This document shows positions 1 through 8,184 of a stretch of 64,000 nucleotides of DNA, piece after piece. The stretch comes from CAVQCJ01 sp963711005 (GTDB lineage: Bacteria > Actinomycetota > Actinomycetes > Prado026), in contig CAVQCJ010000002.1 of NCBI GenBank assembly GCA_963711005.1, forward strand, positions 496,001 to 560,000, written 5' to 3'. Below the pieces are notes generated by a model, which was not told where the DNA came from, ran no database searches, and saw only the letters and a program-made list of their open reading frames with translations. Numbering within the stretch: the first letter of the stretch is position 1; every line of letters begins with the position of its first letter. A program made the position numbers and the translations under genes.

Positions 1-474
1 GCCGACGACGGTGACGACGAACACCACGCCCAGCCAGCGGATCAGCCGCAGCCGGGGCAGCTCGCGCTCGGTCAGGTTGCCGGTGTAGATCATCACCAGC
101 GTGACGGACAGGTAGTTGAGCAGCCGGATCGCGTACGCGATGTAGTGGCCGGGTCCGCCGTTCACCGGCAGCGTGTCCGGCGCCTGGACGTCGACCATCA
201 GGCCGCTGATGACCACCAGCGACAGGAACAGCGCCCACACCCAGAACATCGGCGGCAGCTTGATCGGGCGCCGCCTGGACAGCTGGAAGACCATCGGGAT
301 CGCGAAGAGCGTCCACACCAGCGGGGCGATCCCCAGCGCCCACCACAGCGGGTAGCCGAGCAGCAGCGCAGCCAGCGGCCACGCGGTCGGCAGCCGGCGC
401 GCCGGCGCTGCGTGCGCCCCCGCGCGGGTCCCGGTGGTCCGCGGCCGGTGCCGGTCCAGCCCGACCGCGGTCAC
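1..474 (-). CDS. O-antigen polymerase/ligase-like membrane protein (partial)
   Basis: Only the N-terminal ~158 residues are in the window; the gene runs off the left edge. The GTG start shares a GTGA overlap with the stop of the DUF3048 lipoprotein gene, so the two are probably translationally coupled. A basic cytoplasmic tail is followed by hydrophobic segments around residues 32-60 and 70-90, then a loop and another pair near residues 110-158, as in Wzy polymerases and WaaL-type ligases. Its position beside a Wzz-like protein supports a role in polymerising or ligating lipid-linked glycan at the outer face of the membrane. With no catalytic loop visible, the family call rests on topology and context. 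Confidence 0.6.
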   Translation of the reverse strand, partial: MTAVGLDRHRPRTTGTRAGAHAAPARRLPTAWPLAALLLGYPLWWALGIAPLVWTLFAIPMVFQLSRRRPIKLPPMFWVWALFLSLVVISGLMVDVQAPDTLPVNGGPGHYIAYAIRLLNYLSVTLVMIYTGNLTERELPRLRLIRWLGVVFVVTVVG

Positions 475-1487
475 GACGCCGTCACCTTGGTGCCCCTGGG
501 CACGAGCAGCACCCAGGTCCGCCCCGGCTGCAGCCCGATCGGCTGCGGGCCGGCGGTGTACACGGTCACCACACCCGGGAACCGCCGGGTCCACACGACG
601 CTCGCGCCGTGCCGCCCGGCGTAGACGTCGGCCGGGCCGGTGCCGACCGTGTCGGCGCTGCCGACGGCCGGCGACTTGTGCGGGGTGAACGTCTTGTACG
701 GCACGAACTGCACGACGATGTTGGTCACGAGGCTGCCGGCCGGTCCGGCCCAGGCCTTGCCGGTCCAGGTCCAGGACATCGACGCCTGCCCGGGCACCGA
801 GACGACGATGTGCGACAGCGACTTCGCACCCGTCGGCGCGGGTGCCGACGCCGAGGCGAAGGTCAGTGCTCCACCCATCGGCGGGGCCGCGCCACGCACG
901 CTGGCCCGCAACGCGGTGGTCGACACGACCAGGCCACCACTGCCGGTACGGAACAACGACCGGTACGAGCCCGCCGCGTCACGCGCGGTCACTGCAGGCG
1001 CCTTGGCCTGCGAGACGAACCCGGACGGGCCGCCGTCGAAGGCGTAGGCGGGCGAGGTGAACAGGGTCAGCAGCCGCGGGTCGTCCGGCGCGGTGGCCGT
1101 GACCGGCCCGACCGACCCGGTGTCCGCCGACTGGTAGACCGCCAGCAGCCGCACGTGACCTGGACGGTCGAACTCCGCGTACACGACGTCCGCTGCCCCG
1201 AGCCCGCTGACCGAGCGCCCGGGCACCATCTGGACCACGACCGCGACGGCGCTCCGGCTCAGTGCCGCGGCGGTCGCGACGGGCACGCCAGTGAACGGGG
1301 CGTAGCCGGCCGGGGCCACCGTGCTGGACGGGCTCGTCGACGCGGTGGCCGACGGCGAGGTGGACACGGACGACGCGACCGTGGGGAGCGTGGACGGCAG
1401 GGCGTCCGAGCCGCCGCATCCGGCCAGGCCGAGCAGCGCGGCGGCGCCGGCGGCACCCGCCACCACCCTGGTGCTCTTGCGTCCCAT
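471..1487 (-). CDS. DUF3048 (YerB-like) lipoprotein
   Basis: About 338 residues. The chosen ATG gives a basic start, a short hydrophobic stretch and the lipobox LAGC near residues 20-24, so this is probably a membrane-anchored lipoprotein; an ATG nine codons upstream is also possible. A Ser/Thr-rich linker follows, then a DUF3048 domain with the typical opening PFTGVPV, the segment ADVVYAEFDR and a later SVGPVTATAPDD-type stretch. The biochemical role of DUF3048 is not established, although family members are envelope proteins. It lies between the Wzz-like gene and the polymerase-like gene with a stop/start overlap, so a part in surface-polymer assembly is inferred from position only. Confidence 0.75.
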   Translation of the reverse strand: MGRKSTRVVAGAAGAAALLGLAGCGGSDALPSTLPTVASSVSTSPSATASTSPSSTVAPAGYAPFTGVPVATAAALSRSAVAVVVQMVPGRSVSGLGAADVVYAEFDRPGHVRLLAVYQSADTGSVGPVTATAPDDPRLLTLFTSPAYAFDGGPSGFVSQAKAPAVTARDAAGSYRSLFRTGSGGLVVSTTALRASVRGAAPPMGGALTFASASAPAPTGAKSLSHIVVSVPGQASMSWTWTGKAWAGPAGSLVTNIVVQFVPYKTFTPHKSPAVGSADTVGTGPADVYAGRHGASVVWTRRFPGVVTVYTAGPQPIGLQPGRTWVLLVPRGTKVTAS

Positions 1488-1515
1488 GACGTCGCGCCGC
1501 CCCCAGCCGGTCACG

Positions 1516-3084
1516 TCAGGGCCGCGACGGCATGACCGTCTCGGCCGCAGCGCGCTCGGTCACGTCACCCGCGGTCAGCTTCGCTGGCGCGGGCACGGTA
1601 GGGACCACCACGGCCCCCAGGACCAGCGCGCCGGACTGCTCGAGCTCTTCGAACGCGTGCCGCACGAGCGGCAGTTTGCTCGTGCCGAGCTCGACCACGA
1701 CGAGGGCCGAACCCGCCCAGCGGGCCAGCTCCTGGGCGTCGGTGCCCTGCTGGACCTCGGGCGCCTCGATGATGACGCGGTGACCGTCCTTGACCAGCTG
1801 GTCGACGAGGGCCGCCACCTTCTGCAGCGGGACCCGGTCGAACACGTCGGCGAGGTCACGGCCCGGCACCACCACCCGCAGCCGTGGACGGCCGGGGACC
1901 GCCTGCGCGAGCTCCTCGAGCGGACGTTCCTCGAGCAGTGCCGAGCTGAGGCCCGGGCCTTCGGCGAGGCCGAACATGGTCGCGACGGCGGAGTCGGGAT
2001 TGGCACTGAGCAGGACGACCTCGGCGCCGGAGCGGGCCATCGACAGCCCCAGGTTGCCCGCGACGAACGCCGTGCCGTGGCCGTCCTGCGCCCCGGTCAC
2101 CACGACCGAGCTGGCCCGGTCCGGCGTGGCCGAGTCGAGACGCAGCCGGAGCCGGTCGAACTCGCCACTTCCGGTGCGCGCGGTGAGCACGCCGCCGACC
2201 ACCTTGCCGCGGGCCGGCTTCGGGATCGAGGCGATGACCGGACGCCCGGCCCGCTGCTCGACGTCCTCGGGACGGCGGACGCGCTTGTCCATCCGGGCCG
2301 CGAGCACCGCGAGCGCGAGACCCAGCAGCAGTCCGGCGAACATGCCGGTGCCCACGTACAGCCCGGGGATCGGCTTGGACGGGCTCGTCGGGATTGACGC
2401 GTCCTGGATGATCTCGCCGGCCGTCGGGTCGATCGTGGACAGCGGGGTGAGCCGACTGGTGACGTCGGCCACGCTGGTCTTCAGGATGTCGAGCTCGGTG
2501 AGCGCGAACTGGTGCGCGGTCGACGACGGCGCGGTCGCCGCGACCTGGCCGGCGTACTTGGCCACTGAGGCGTAGAGCCCATTCCGCTGCGTGTTCAGCA
2601 CCTCGGACAGCACCGCGATCTGGGCCTTGGCCTGGTCGGTGCGGTAGTTGAGGTACGCCAGCGCGAAAGCGTGCGAGCCGGCTACTGCCTTCTCCGGCGT
2701 GCTGGCCGAGAACGAGACGTCGATGACCGAGGTGTTCGCCGGTACGGTGGCCGTGAGCTGACGCTCGAGGACGTCCGTCTCGGTGTCGACCCGCAGCAGG
2801 GCCTTCGCCGCGTCGCCGACCTTGTCGCTGGTGATGATCTGCAGCTCGTTGTCCATGTTGACGCTGGAGTTCGTCCGAGCGCCGGTCACCGAGGTCTGGT
2901 CCGGCGGTGCGAGGACCTTCACCGTCGTGGTCGAGGTGTACTGCTTCTGGATCAGGGTCACGGCAGCCGAGCCGGCCACCAGCCCCAACAGGCCTCCGAG
3001 CAGCACAAGCCACCAGAAGCGGCGGATCCGACCGATCGAGCGGACCGAGTCGCCGCCCCCGATGTCCCTAGCCAGTGCGTCCAT
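1516..3084 (-). CDS. Wzz-type polysaccharide co-polymerase with degenerate BY-kinase domain
   Basis: About 522 residues from the ATG at 3084, which has a purine-rich GTGAGGCG upstream; the open frame continues upstream without coding character. A membrane helix near residues 20-45 is followed by a Wzz-like periplasmic domain containing YTSTTTVKV and a predicted coiled-coil, then a second helix around residues 275-300 and a cytoplasmic P-loop ATPase fold. In characterised systems these proteins set glycan chain length together with the Wzy polymerase. The ATPase part looks inactive: the Walker A region reads GAQDGHGTA without the usual Lys, the Walker A-prime region reads VVLLSANPD without paired Asp, and there is no C-terminal tyrosine cluster. 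It is divergent from the glycosyltransferase operon. Confidence 0.85.
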   Translation of the reverse strand: MDALARDIGGGDSVRSIGRIRRFWWLVLLGGLLGLVAGSAAVTLIQKQYTSTTTVKVLAPPDQTSVTGARTNSSVNMDNELQIITSDKVGDAAKALLRVDTETDVLERQLTATVPANTSVIDVSFSASTPEKAVAGSHAFALAYLNYRTDQAKAQIAVLSEVLNTQRNGLYASVAKYAGQVAATAPSSTAHQFALTELDILKTSVADVTSRLTPLSTIDPTAGEIIQDASIPTSPSKPIPGLYVGTGMFAGLLLGLALAVLAARMDKRVRRPEDVEQRAGRPVIASIPKPARGKVVGGVLTARTGSGEFDRLRLRLDSATPDRASSVVVTGAQDGHGTAFVAGNLGLSMARSGAEVVLLSANPDSAVATMFGLAEGPGLSSALLEERPLEELAQAVPGRPRLRVVVPGRDLADVFDRVPLQKVAALVDQLVKDGHRVIIEAPEVQQGTDAQELARWAGSALVVVELGTSKLPLVRHAFEELEQSGALVLGAVVVPTVPAPAKLTAGDVTERAAAETVMPSRP

Positions 3085-3393
3085 GCGCGCGCGCCTCACA
3101 GGTGTAAGAGCTGAAAGTGGACGAAACCCCCTGGGCCCGCCCCCGGTCCCCGGTAGTGAGGATATCTGTCGCGAGAGCGTACGGAATGGTCGCGCACAGT
3201 GACGTCCTCTCAACGGTCGGTGCATGTCCTCCGAACGGTCAGGGTCCCGTGGTCCACACGGTCACAACGACCGCCAGAACGTCCGGATCGACCGGGCACC
3301 GCTTCCCTCCGGTTGTCACCGTGCGTAGCGTTCGGTGTCGCGGCGAGCGCAGGTCGGGGAGGACCTCGCAGCCGAGGGGTTAGGGACGGTTGC
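3085..3393. promoter_or_regulatory. Divergent intergenic region with 22-bp-spaced direct repeats
   Basis: This 309-bp stretch separates the divergent Wzz-like and Alg14-like genes and must carry both promoters. It contains two imperfect direct repeats, GTCCTCTCAACGGTC at 3204-3218 and GTCCTCCGAACGGTC at 3226-3240. They match at 13 of 15 bases and are spaced exactly 22 bp, about two helical turns. The core CGAACGGTC also occurs inverted at 24255-24263, upstream of the sugar transferase gene at the far end of the polysaccharide region. A regulator-binding role is inferred. I could not assign a convincing -35/-10 pair. Confidence 0.4.
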
Positions 3394-4038
3394 ATGTCTG
3401 ACACTGAGTCCGTCGCGTCGGCGGCGTCGGTCACCGGGCTGCGCGAGCCGGGGGTCGAGCCGGAGCTGGTGATCGACCTGACCGAAGCGGGCCGCGCCCG
3501 CGCCGGAGCCGGTGTCCGCGCTGCCCGCGAGCTGTCGGTCGACCGCCTCGAGGTCGTCACCGAGCCGAGCGCGCCGCGGCGGCTGCCCGGAACCGCGATG
3601 CTGGTCGGGTCCAGCGGCGGCCACCTGGCACAGCTGCAGACCGTCGCCCCGCTGTGGGACGCCGACCACCGCTCGTACGTCACCTTCGACACCGAGGACG
3701 CCTTGTCGTTGCTCGTGGGCGAGCGCGTGACCTGGGCGCACCACCCGACCACCCGCAACGTCCGCAACCTCGTGCGCAACAGCGTGCTCGCGGTCCGCGA
3801 GCTGCGCCGGAACCGGCCCGACGTCGTGGTCTCCACCGGCGCCGCCGTCGCGTTCCCGTTCTTCCTCGCCGCGAGGGCCATGCGCATCCCGACCGTGTAC
3901 GTCGAGGTCTACGACCGGATCGACAGCCCGACGCTGACGGGCCGGCTGTGCCGCCCGCTCACCAGCCTCTTCTGCGTCCAGTGGCCCGAGCAGACCGCGT
4001 TCTACAAGCGGTCCGAGCTCGTCGGGAGCCTCATGTGA
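3394..4038 (+). CDS. Alg14/PssD-like glycosyltransferase membrane subunit
   Basis: About 214 residues from the ATG at 3394; the open frame extends upstream into the intergenic region without coding character. After an N-terminal extension of ~65 residues comes MLVGSSGGHLAQL, the nucleotide-fold opening typical of Alg14 and PssD, then DVVVSTGAAVAFPFFLAA and a hydrophobic C-terminal half. Alg14-type proteins anchor a partner, Alg13 or PssE, that completes the glycosyltransferase active site and extends the lipid-linked sugar at the cytoplasmic face. The partner domain is encoded directly downstream with a GTGA overlap, which supports co-translation and complex formation. The sugar donor cannot be read from sequence. 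Confidence 0.85.
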   Translation: MSDTESVASAASVTGLREPGVEPELVIDLTEAGRARAGAGVRAARELSVDRLEVVTEPSAPRRLPGTAMLVGSSGGHLAQLQTVAPLWDADHRSYVTFDTEDALSLLVGERVTWAHHPTTRNVRNLVRNSVLAVRELRRNRPDVVVSTGAAVAFPFFLAARAMRIPTVYVEVYDRIDSPTLTGRLCRPLTSLFCVQWPEQTAFYKRSELVGSLM

Positions 4039-5528
4039 CACCGGCGGACCACGCACCGGCGCAGACCGACGAGCCACCCCTGGTGCTGGTCGCGGTCGGC
4101 ACCGACTACCACCCGTTCGACCGGCTGGTCGGCTGGGTCGACAGCTGGCTGGCCGACTCCGGGCCGCGGCGCGCAGAGGTGCTCGTGCAGCACGGCCGCT
4201 CGTCCGCGCCGGCCGTGGCGCAGGGACGCCCGTTGCTGGACCACGACGATCTGCAGGACGCGATGGGCCGGGCTGCCGCGGTGGTCTGCCACGGCGGCCC
4301 CGCGACCATCATGGAGGCCCGGCGCAACGGCCGGCTGCCGATCTGCGTGCCGCGGGACCCGAAGCGGGGCGAGCACGTCGACCAGCACCAGCAGGACTTC
4401 GCCCGACGGATGGGGGCCGAGGACGTCGTCCGGCTGGCCGAGACCGAGGAGCAGTTCCGCGCTGCGCTCGACGAGGCGTTGGACTTCCCCGACCGGTTCG
4501 CGCTCGGCGTCGAGTCCGGCTCTGTGGCCGCGCCCGGCCTGGATCGGTTCGCCGATCTGGTCGGTGAGCTGCTGCCGCCGGTGACCCCGGACGTGCGGGT
4601 GCCGGTGCTGTACATCGGCGGTCTCGGCCGCAGCGGCTCCACCCTGCTCGAGCGGTGCATCGGCCAGGTCGAGCAGGTGGCCTGCGTCGGCGAGGTGGTG
4701 CACCTGTGGGAGCGCGGCCTGCGCGACGACGAGCTGTGCGGCTGCCGCGACCGGTTCTCCGTGTGCACGTTCTGGCAGCGCGTGGGCAAGAGCGCGTACG
4801 GCGGGTGGGACAAGGTCGACGTCGGCGAGGTGCTGGCACTGAAGGCATCCGTGGACCGCACCAGGTACGCACCCCGGCTGCTGCGGGCACCGGTGGACGG
4901 CAGGTTCGGCCGGCAGCTGCGCCGGTACGCCGACCTGCTGACCCGGCTGTACGCAGCCGTGCTCGACGTCTCCGGCGCGGAGGTGGTCGTCGACGCGAGC
5001 AAGCACGCGTCGACCGCGCTGGTGCTCCGCGCGGCGCCCGGCATCGACCTCAAGGTGCTGCACGTCGTCCGGGACAGCCCCGCGGTCGCATACGCCTGGA
5101 CCAAGCAGATCGCCCGACCGGAGGCCGGACCCGGCGAGTACATGGCCAGCTGGTCACCGCTGCAGACGACCATGCACTGGACCACGGCCAACGTGCTGCT
5201 CGACCGGTCCGCCCGAGCGGGCACCCCGACCCGGCTCGTCCGCTACGAGGACTTCGTCCGCGACCCGCGCGCCACCCTCGCCGGCATCCTCGACTTCATC
5301 GGCCAGGACTCCGGTTCCGACTCGCTGGGATTCCTGGACGGGCGGCACCTCACACTGACCCCGTCGCACACGGTGGCCGGCAACCCGATGCGCTTCACCA
5401 ACGGCAGCCTCGAGGTGGTCGAGGACGACGCCTGGCACGAGGCGTTCCCGAGCAGCAGGCGCCGCATGGTCTCCACCCTGACCCGGCCGCTGCGCGGACG
5501 CTACGGCTACACCGGGGAGCCCCGTTGA
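4035..5528 (+). CDS. Alg13/PssE-like glycosyltransferase fused to a sulfotransferase
   Basis: About 497 residues from a GTG start inside the previous stop. Residues ~15-180 are a GT28 C-terminal/PssE-like domain (LVLVAVGTDYHPFDRL; CHGGPATIMEARR, the typical UDP-sugar binding motif). Residues ~193-490 are a PAPS-dependent sulfotransferase: the 5'-phosphosulfate loop GLGRSGSTLLER, a Cys-rich LCGCRDRFSVCTFW segment seen in bacterial sulfotransferases, VVDASKHAS, HVVRDSPAVAYAW for 3'-phosphate binding, and RYEDFVRDP. The coding is continuous with no stop or frameshift between domains, so this is a genuine fusion as given. It presumably elongates the glycan with the Alg14-like partner and sulfates it, using PAPS made by the cys genes at 18-22 kb. 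The sulfation target and position are unknown. Confidence 0.88.
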   Translation: MTPADHAPAQTDEPPLVLVAVGTDYHPFDRLVGWVDSWLADSGPRRAEVLVQHGRSSAPAVAQGRPLLDHDDLQDAMGRAAAVVCHGGPATIMEARRNGRLPICVPRDPKRGEHVDQHQQDFARRMGAEDVVRLAETEEQFRAALDEALDFPDRFALGVESGSVAAPGLDRFADLVGELLPPVTPDVRVPVLYIGGLGRSGSTLLERCIGQVEQVACVGEVVHLWERGLRDDELCGCRDRFSVCTFWQRVGKSAYGGWDKVDVGEVLALKASVDRTRYAPRLLRAPVDGRFGRQLRRYADLLTRLYAAVLDVSGAEVVVDASKHASTALVLRAAPGIDLKVLHVVRDSPAVAYAWTKQIARPEAGPGEYMASWSPLQTTMHWTTANVLLDRSARAGTPTRLVRYEDFVRDPRATLAGILDFIGQDSGSDSLGFLDGRHLTLTPSHTVAGNPMRFTNGSLEVVEDDAWHEAFPSSRRRMVSTLTRPLRGRYGYTGEPR

Positions 5529-6496
5529 CCGAGCAGGCCACGAAGCGAGACGAGTCGGCCGACCGGACCGTCGTCCTCGCGGACGGCTACCCCGAGGTGG
5601 ACGTCGTCGTCCCGACGCGGGACCGGCCCGAGCTGCTGCGGCTGACCATCGACTCGATCCTCGCGCAGGACTACCCCGGCGTGGTGCGGGTGGTCGTCGT
5701 CTTCGACCAGTCCGACCCCGACCTCACGCTGGTGCGCCCCGACCCGATGCGCCCGGTGCTCGTGGTCACGAACAACCGCAAGCCCGGGCTGGCCGGCGGC
5801 CGCAACAGCGGGATCCTCGCGTCGCGCGGCGAGCTCGTGGCCTTCTGCGACGACGACGACGTCTGGCTGCCGGGCAAGCTCTCGGCCCAGGTCACACTGC
5901 TCAAGTCCGACCCCGCCGCGTCCGTGGTCTCGTGCGGCATCCGGATCGACTACGACGGCACGCTGGTTGACCGGGTGCTGCCGCAGACGACGGTCCAGCT
6001 TCGGGACCTGCTCCGCGACCGGCTCACCGAGCTGCACCCCTCGACCTTCCTGATGCGCAGGGCCGCTGTGGTCGACGGTTTCGGGCTCGTCGACGAGGCA
6101 GTGCCTGGGTCGTTCGGCGAGGACTACGAGTTCCTGCTGCGCGGGGCGCGGACCGGTCCGGTCCGCACCGTCCCCGAGGTCGGCGTCGTGGTCCGGTGGC
6201 ACAAGCAGTCGTACTTCACCAGCCGCTGGGACACGATGGCGCAAGGCCTGACGTGGCTGCTCGAGCGGTACCCCGAGTTCTCCTCGGTGCCGGCCGGTGA
6301 GGCCCGGGTGGCCGGGCAGGTCGCCTTCGCGCGCGCCGCCCAGGGTGAGCGCCGCGAAGCCCTGCACTGGGTGGGCCGAACGGTCCGCCGCAACCCGTTG
6401 GAGCCGCGGGCTTACCTCGCGCTCGCGGTCGCCTCGGGCGCGGTCAAGCCCGACGCGATCATCCGACGCCTGCACGACCGCGGCCGCGGGATCTGA
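5525..6496 (+). CDS. Family 2 (GT-A) glycosyltransferase
   Basis: About 323 residues from a TTG start that overlaps the preceding TGA (TTGA), so it is coupled to the sulfotransferase fusion. The N-terminal half is a GT2 fold: DVVVPTRDRPELLRLTIDS, a conserved GLAGGRNSGI segment, and the metal- and UDP-binding FCDDDDVWLPGKL. A later GEDYEFLLR provides the likely catalytic acid region. The C-terminal ~80 residues are helical, with TPR-like character (ARAAQGERREALHWVG). It is the last gene of a three-gene plus-strand operon and should add one sugar to the lipid-linked repeat unit. A strong hairpin follows at 6497-6534. Donor and acceptor are not predictable. Confidence 0.87.
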   Translation: MTEQATKRDESADRTVVLADGYPEVDVVVPTRDRPELLRLTIDSILAQDYPGVVRVVVVFDQSDPDLTLVRPDPMRPVLVVTNNRKPGLAGGRNSGILASRGELVAFCDDDDVWLPGKLSAQVTLLKSDPAASVVSCGIRIDYDGTLVDRVLPQTTVQLRDLLRDRLTELHPSTFLMRRAAVVDGFGLVDEAVPGSFGEDYEFLLRGARTGPVRTVPEVGVVVRWHKQSYFTSRWDTMAQGLTWLLERYPEFSSVPAGEARVAGQVAFARAAQGERREALHWVGRTVRRNPLEPRAYLALAVASGAVKPDAIIRRLHDRGRGI

Positions 6497-6534
6497 CTCC
6501 GCGTACCCCCTCGGGACCCCACGAGGCCGCGGAG
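6497..6534. terminator. Hairpin between convergent genes
   Basis: A two-part inverted repeat begins one base after the glycosyltransferase stop codon. The outer arms are CTCCGCG (6497-6503) and CGCGGAG (6528-6534); the inner arms are CCTCG (6509-6513) and CGAGG (6522-6526). It lies between convergent genes and could stop transcription in both directions. There is no T-run, so termination is inferred from structure and position. Confidence 0.6.
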
Positions 6535-6540
6535 CAGCAC

Positions 6541-7959
6541 TCAGTCGTCGGCGGGTAGTCCGACGGTGTAGCGGTGGCCGGTGGGCATGGTCCAGACGAA
6601 CCGTCCGGGTGTGGGTTGGCGCAGGTCAACGGCCTTGTTCTGCTTGAACCTGTGGTGGCGTCGGCATGGCGGGCTGAGGTTGGCCGGGTGGGTGGGTCCG
6701 GTCGGCCAGGCGATGGTGTGGTCGACGTCGTTGCGGCGCGCGCCCTGGCCGCAGGACGGGTGCGGACAGGTTCGGTCCCTGGCGATGATGTGCCGTGTCA
6801 ACGCGGCTGAGGGCCGGTAGCGCGGTTCGGCGGGCCAGTCGGCGGCCACGGCTGCAGCCTGGTGGGCGGTGACCGGCTGGTGGACGCGCACGACTGGGTA
6901 CCGGCTGCTCGCGAGGGCCCGAGCACTGACCTGGCGTCCCAAAGCTGTAGTGACGGGTCCGTACCCGGCCAGGTCGGGGACCGCCGCCGGGTCGTGAGCA
7001 TCGACGGTCAGGTCCAAGGCCGGGGCCTGGCCGTGCGCGACCGCCAACGCCAGGGGGCCGTCGGGCGTGCTGAGCTGGCCGGTGGCCAGGGCGGCCCAGA
7101 ACGGGGCCGCCAACGCCGCGGCCCGCAACTGGCCCTTGGAGCGGGTCTCCCCGTCCCGGCCGGCCATCGACACGGCGGCGGCGTCCAGCGCCAACCGGAC
7201 CGCCACGGCGTCTTCAGCGGTCATGTGCGCGTCCAGCCAGGCGGTGTCGGTCAGGGCCGGGCTGATCCGCACCCACTGGTCCGAACGGGCCCTTGCGGCC
7301 CGCTCGGCAGCGCCCTGGGCATCGATCCGCAGGACGGCGCGGCGCACTGCCTGCCGAAACCGCCCCGTGGTGGCGCGCCCACCACGCTCGAGGACGGCCT
7401 CTTCTATCGCTGCGGCCTGTTCTGGTCCGCAGTCGCCGGCGTCTTCGAGCACAGCGTTCATCCGCGGGTAGTCGATCCGCCCCCCGGCGAGTGCCGCCAG
7501 CGTGGCCGGGAACCGGCCGACCAGTGCGACCGCGGTGGCGACCCGGTCCTCCCCACCACGCACCGTCAACCCCAGGGCAGGGCCGATCTCGTCGCCACCA
7601 CCGAAGTCCCGTGCCACCTGTCCCAGGGGACGACGCATGGTCCGGGCGACGGCCGGGTCCGGTGGTGGGTAGATCACCGGGCGGCGCACGAACTCCGCGA
7701 CCGCCGCGTAGTGCCGGGCCTGGGTCCAGGCAGTCAAGCGGCTCCAGGCCACCGCGACGTCCAGCACCTGCGCGTCGTGGTCCAGGTCGGCAACGTCAAG
7801 ACTCTGCAGGACGGTTGCCAGAGCGACCGCCGGGACGGTGCCGTCCGCGCACCGCGGCAACGAGTCCAAGCCCGGCAAGAACACCAGACCCGACAAGTCC
7901 ACACCGCTAGCGGCCGTGGTGGGCTCGCCGGCATCGGGGGTGGAGGAGTTCGAACGCAT
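6541..7959 (-). CDS. DUF222 / HNH endonuclease (13E12 repeat family)
   Basis: About 472 residues from the ATG giving MRSNSSTPDAG; a start nine codons upstream is possible. The large DUF222 domain spans roughly residues 60-350. The C-terminal HNH nuclease shows RDRTCPHPSCG, NDVDHTIAW and the trailing CRRHHRFKQ, so the metal-binding Cys and His residues are present. This family is heavily multiplied in Actinobacteria and is often considered selfish or mobile, like the M. tuberculosis 13E12 repeats, but its natural function is not established. It sits convergent to the glycosyltransferase operon and opens the accessory stretch inside the polysaccharide region. No inverted repeats or target-site duplication were recognised around it. 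Confidence 0.9.
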   Translation of the reverse strand: MRSNSSTPDAGEPTTAASGVDLSGLVFLPGLDSLPRCADGTVPAVALATVLQSLDVADLDHDAQVLDVAVAWSRLTAWTQARHYAAVAEFVRRPVIYPPPDPAVARTMRRPLGQVARDFGGGDEIGPALGLTVRGGEDRVATAVALVGRFPATLAALAGGRIDYPRMNAVLEDAGDCGPEQAAAIEEAVLERGGRATTGRFRQAVRRAVLRIDAQGAAERAARARSDQWVRISPALTDTAWLDAHMTAEDAVAVRLALDAAAVSMAGRDGETRSKGQLRAAALAAPFWAALATGQLSTPDGPLALAVAHGQAPALDLTVDAHDPAAVPDLAGYGPVTTALGRQVSARALASSRYPVVRVHQPVTAHQAAAVAADWPAEPRYRPSAALTRHIIARDRTCPHPSCGQGARRNDVDHTIAWPTGPTHPANLSPPCRRHHRFKQNKAVDLRQPTPGRFVWTMPTGHRYTVGLPADD

Positions 7960-8184
7960 GTACCAAGTCTGCCACCTGGCTCCCACAGACCGAACCCAGG
8001 ACTACGCCTCTGTGCACACCATCTTCGACGACCCATTGCGCCGACCGCGAATACGCAGCATCCAGGCCACCCGCCCCAGATCCGGCATCATTCGGTGCGT
8101 GCAAGCCGATCTGGAGCACTCGGGCCATGGCGGTCGGGGGACTCAGAGTGGGGGTCGTTCTGCTAGCCATGGGGTTTTGCGGGG

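Noticed and set aside
609..1535. Long plus-strand Arg/Gly-rich frames opposite the DUF3048 and many other genes
   Set aside because: High-GC antisense shadows: composition is Arg/Ala/Gly/Pro-rich, there are no domains, and the opposite frame encodes a recognised protein.
6541..7959. DUF222-HNH gene as an intact mobile element or homing intron
   Set aside because: No flanking inverted or direct repeats, intron boundaries or interrupted host gene were found; only the family's reputation suggests mobility.
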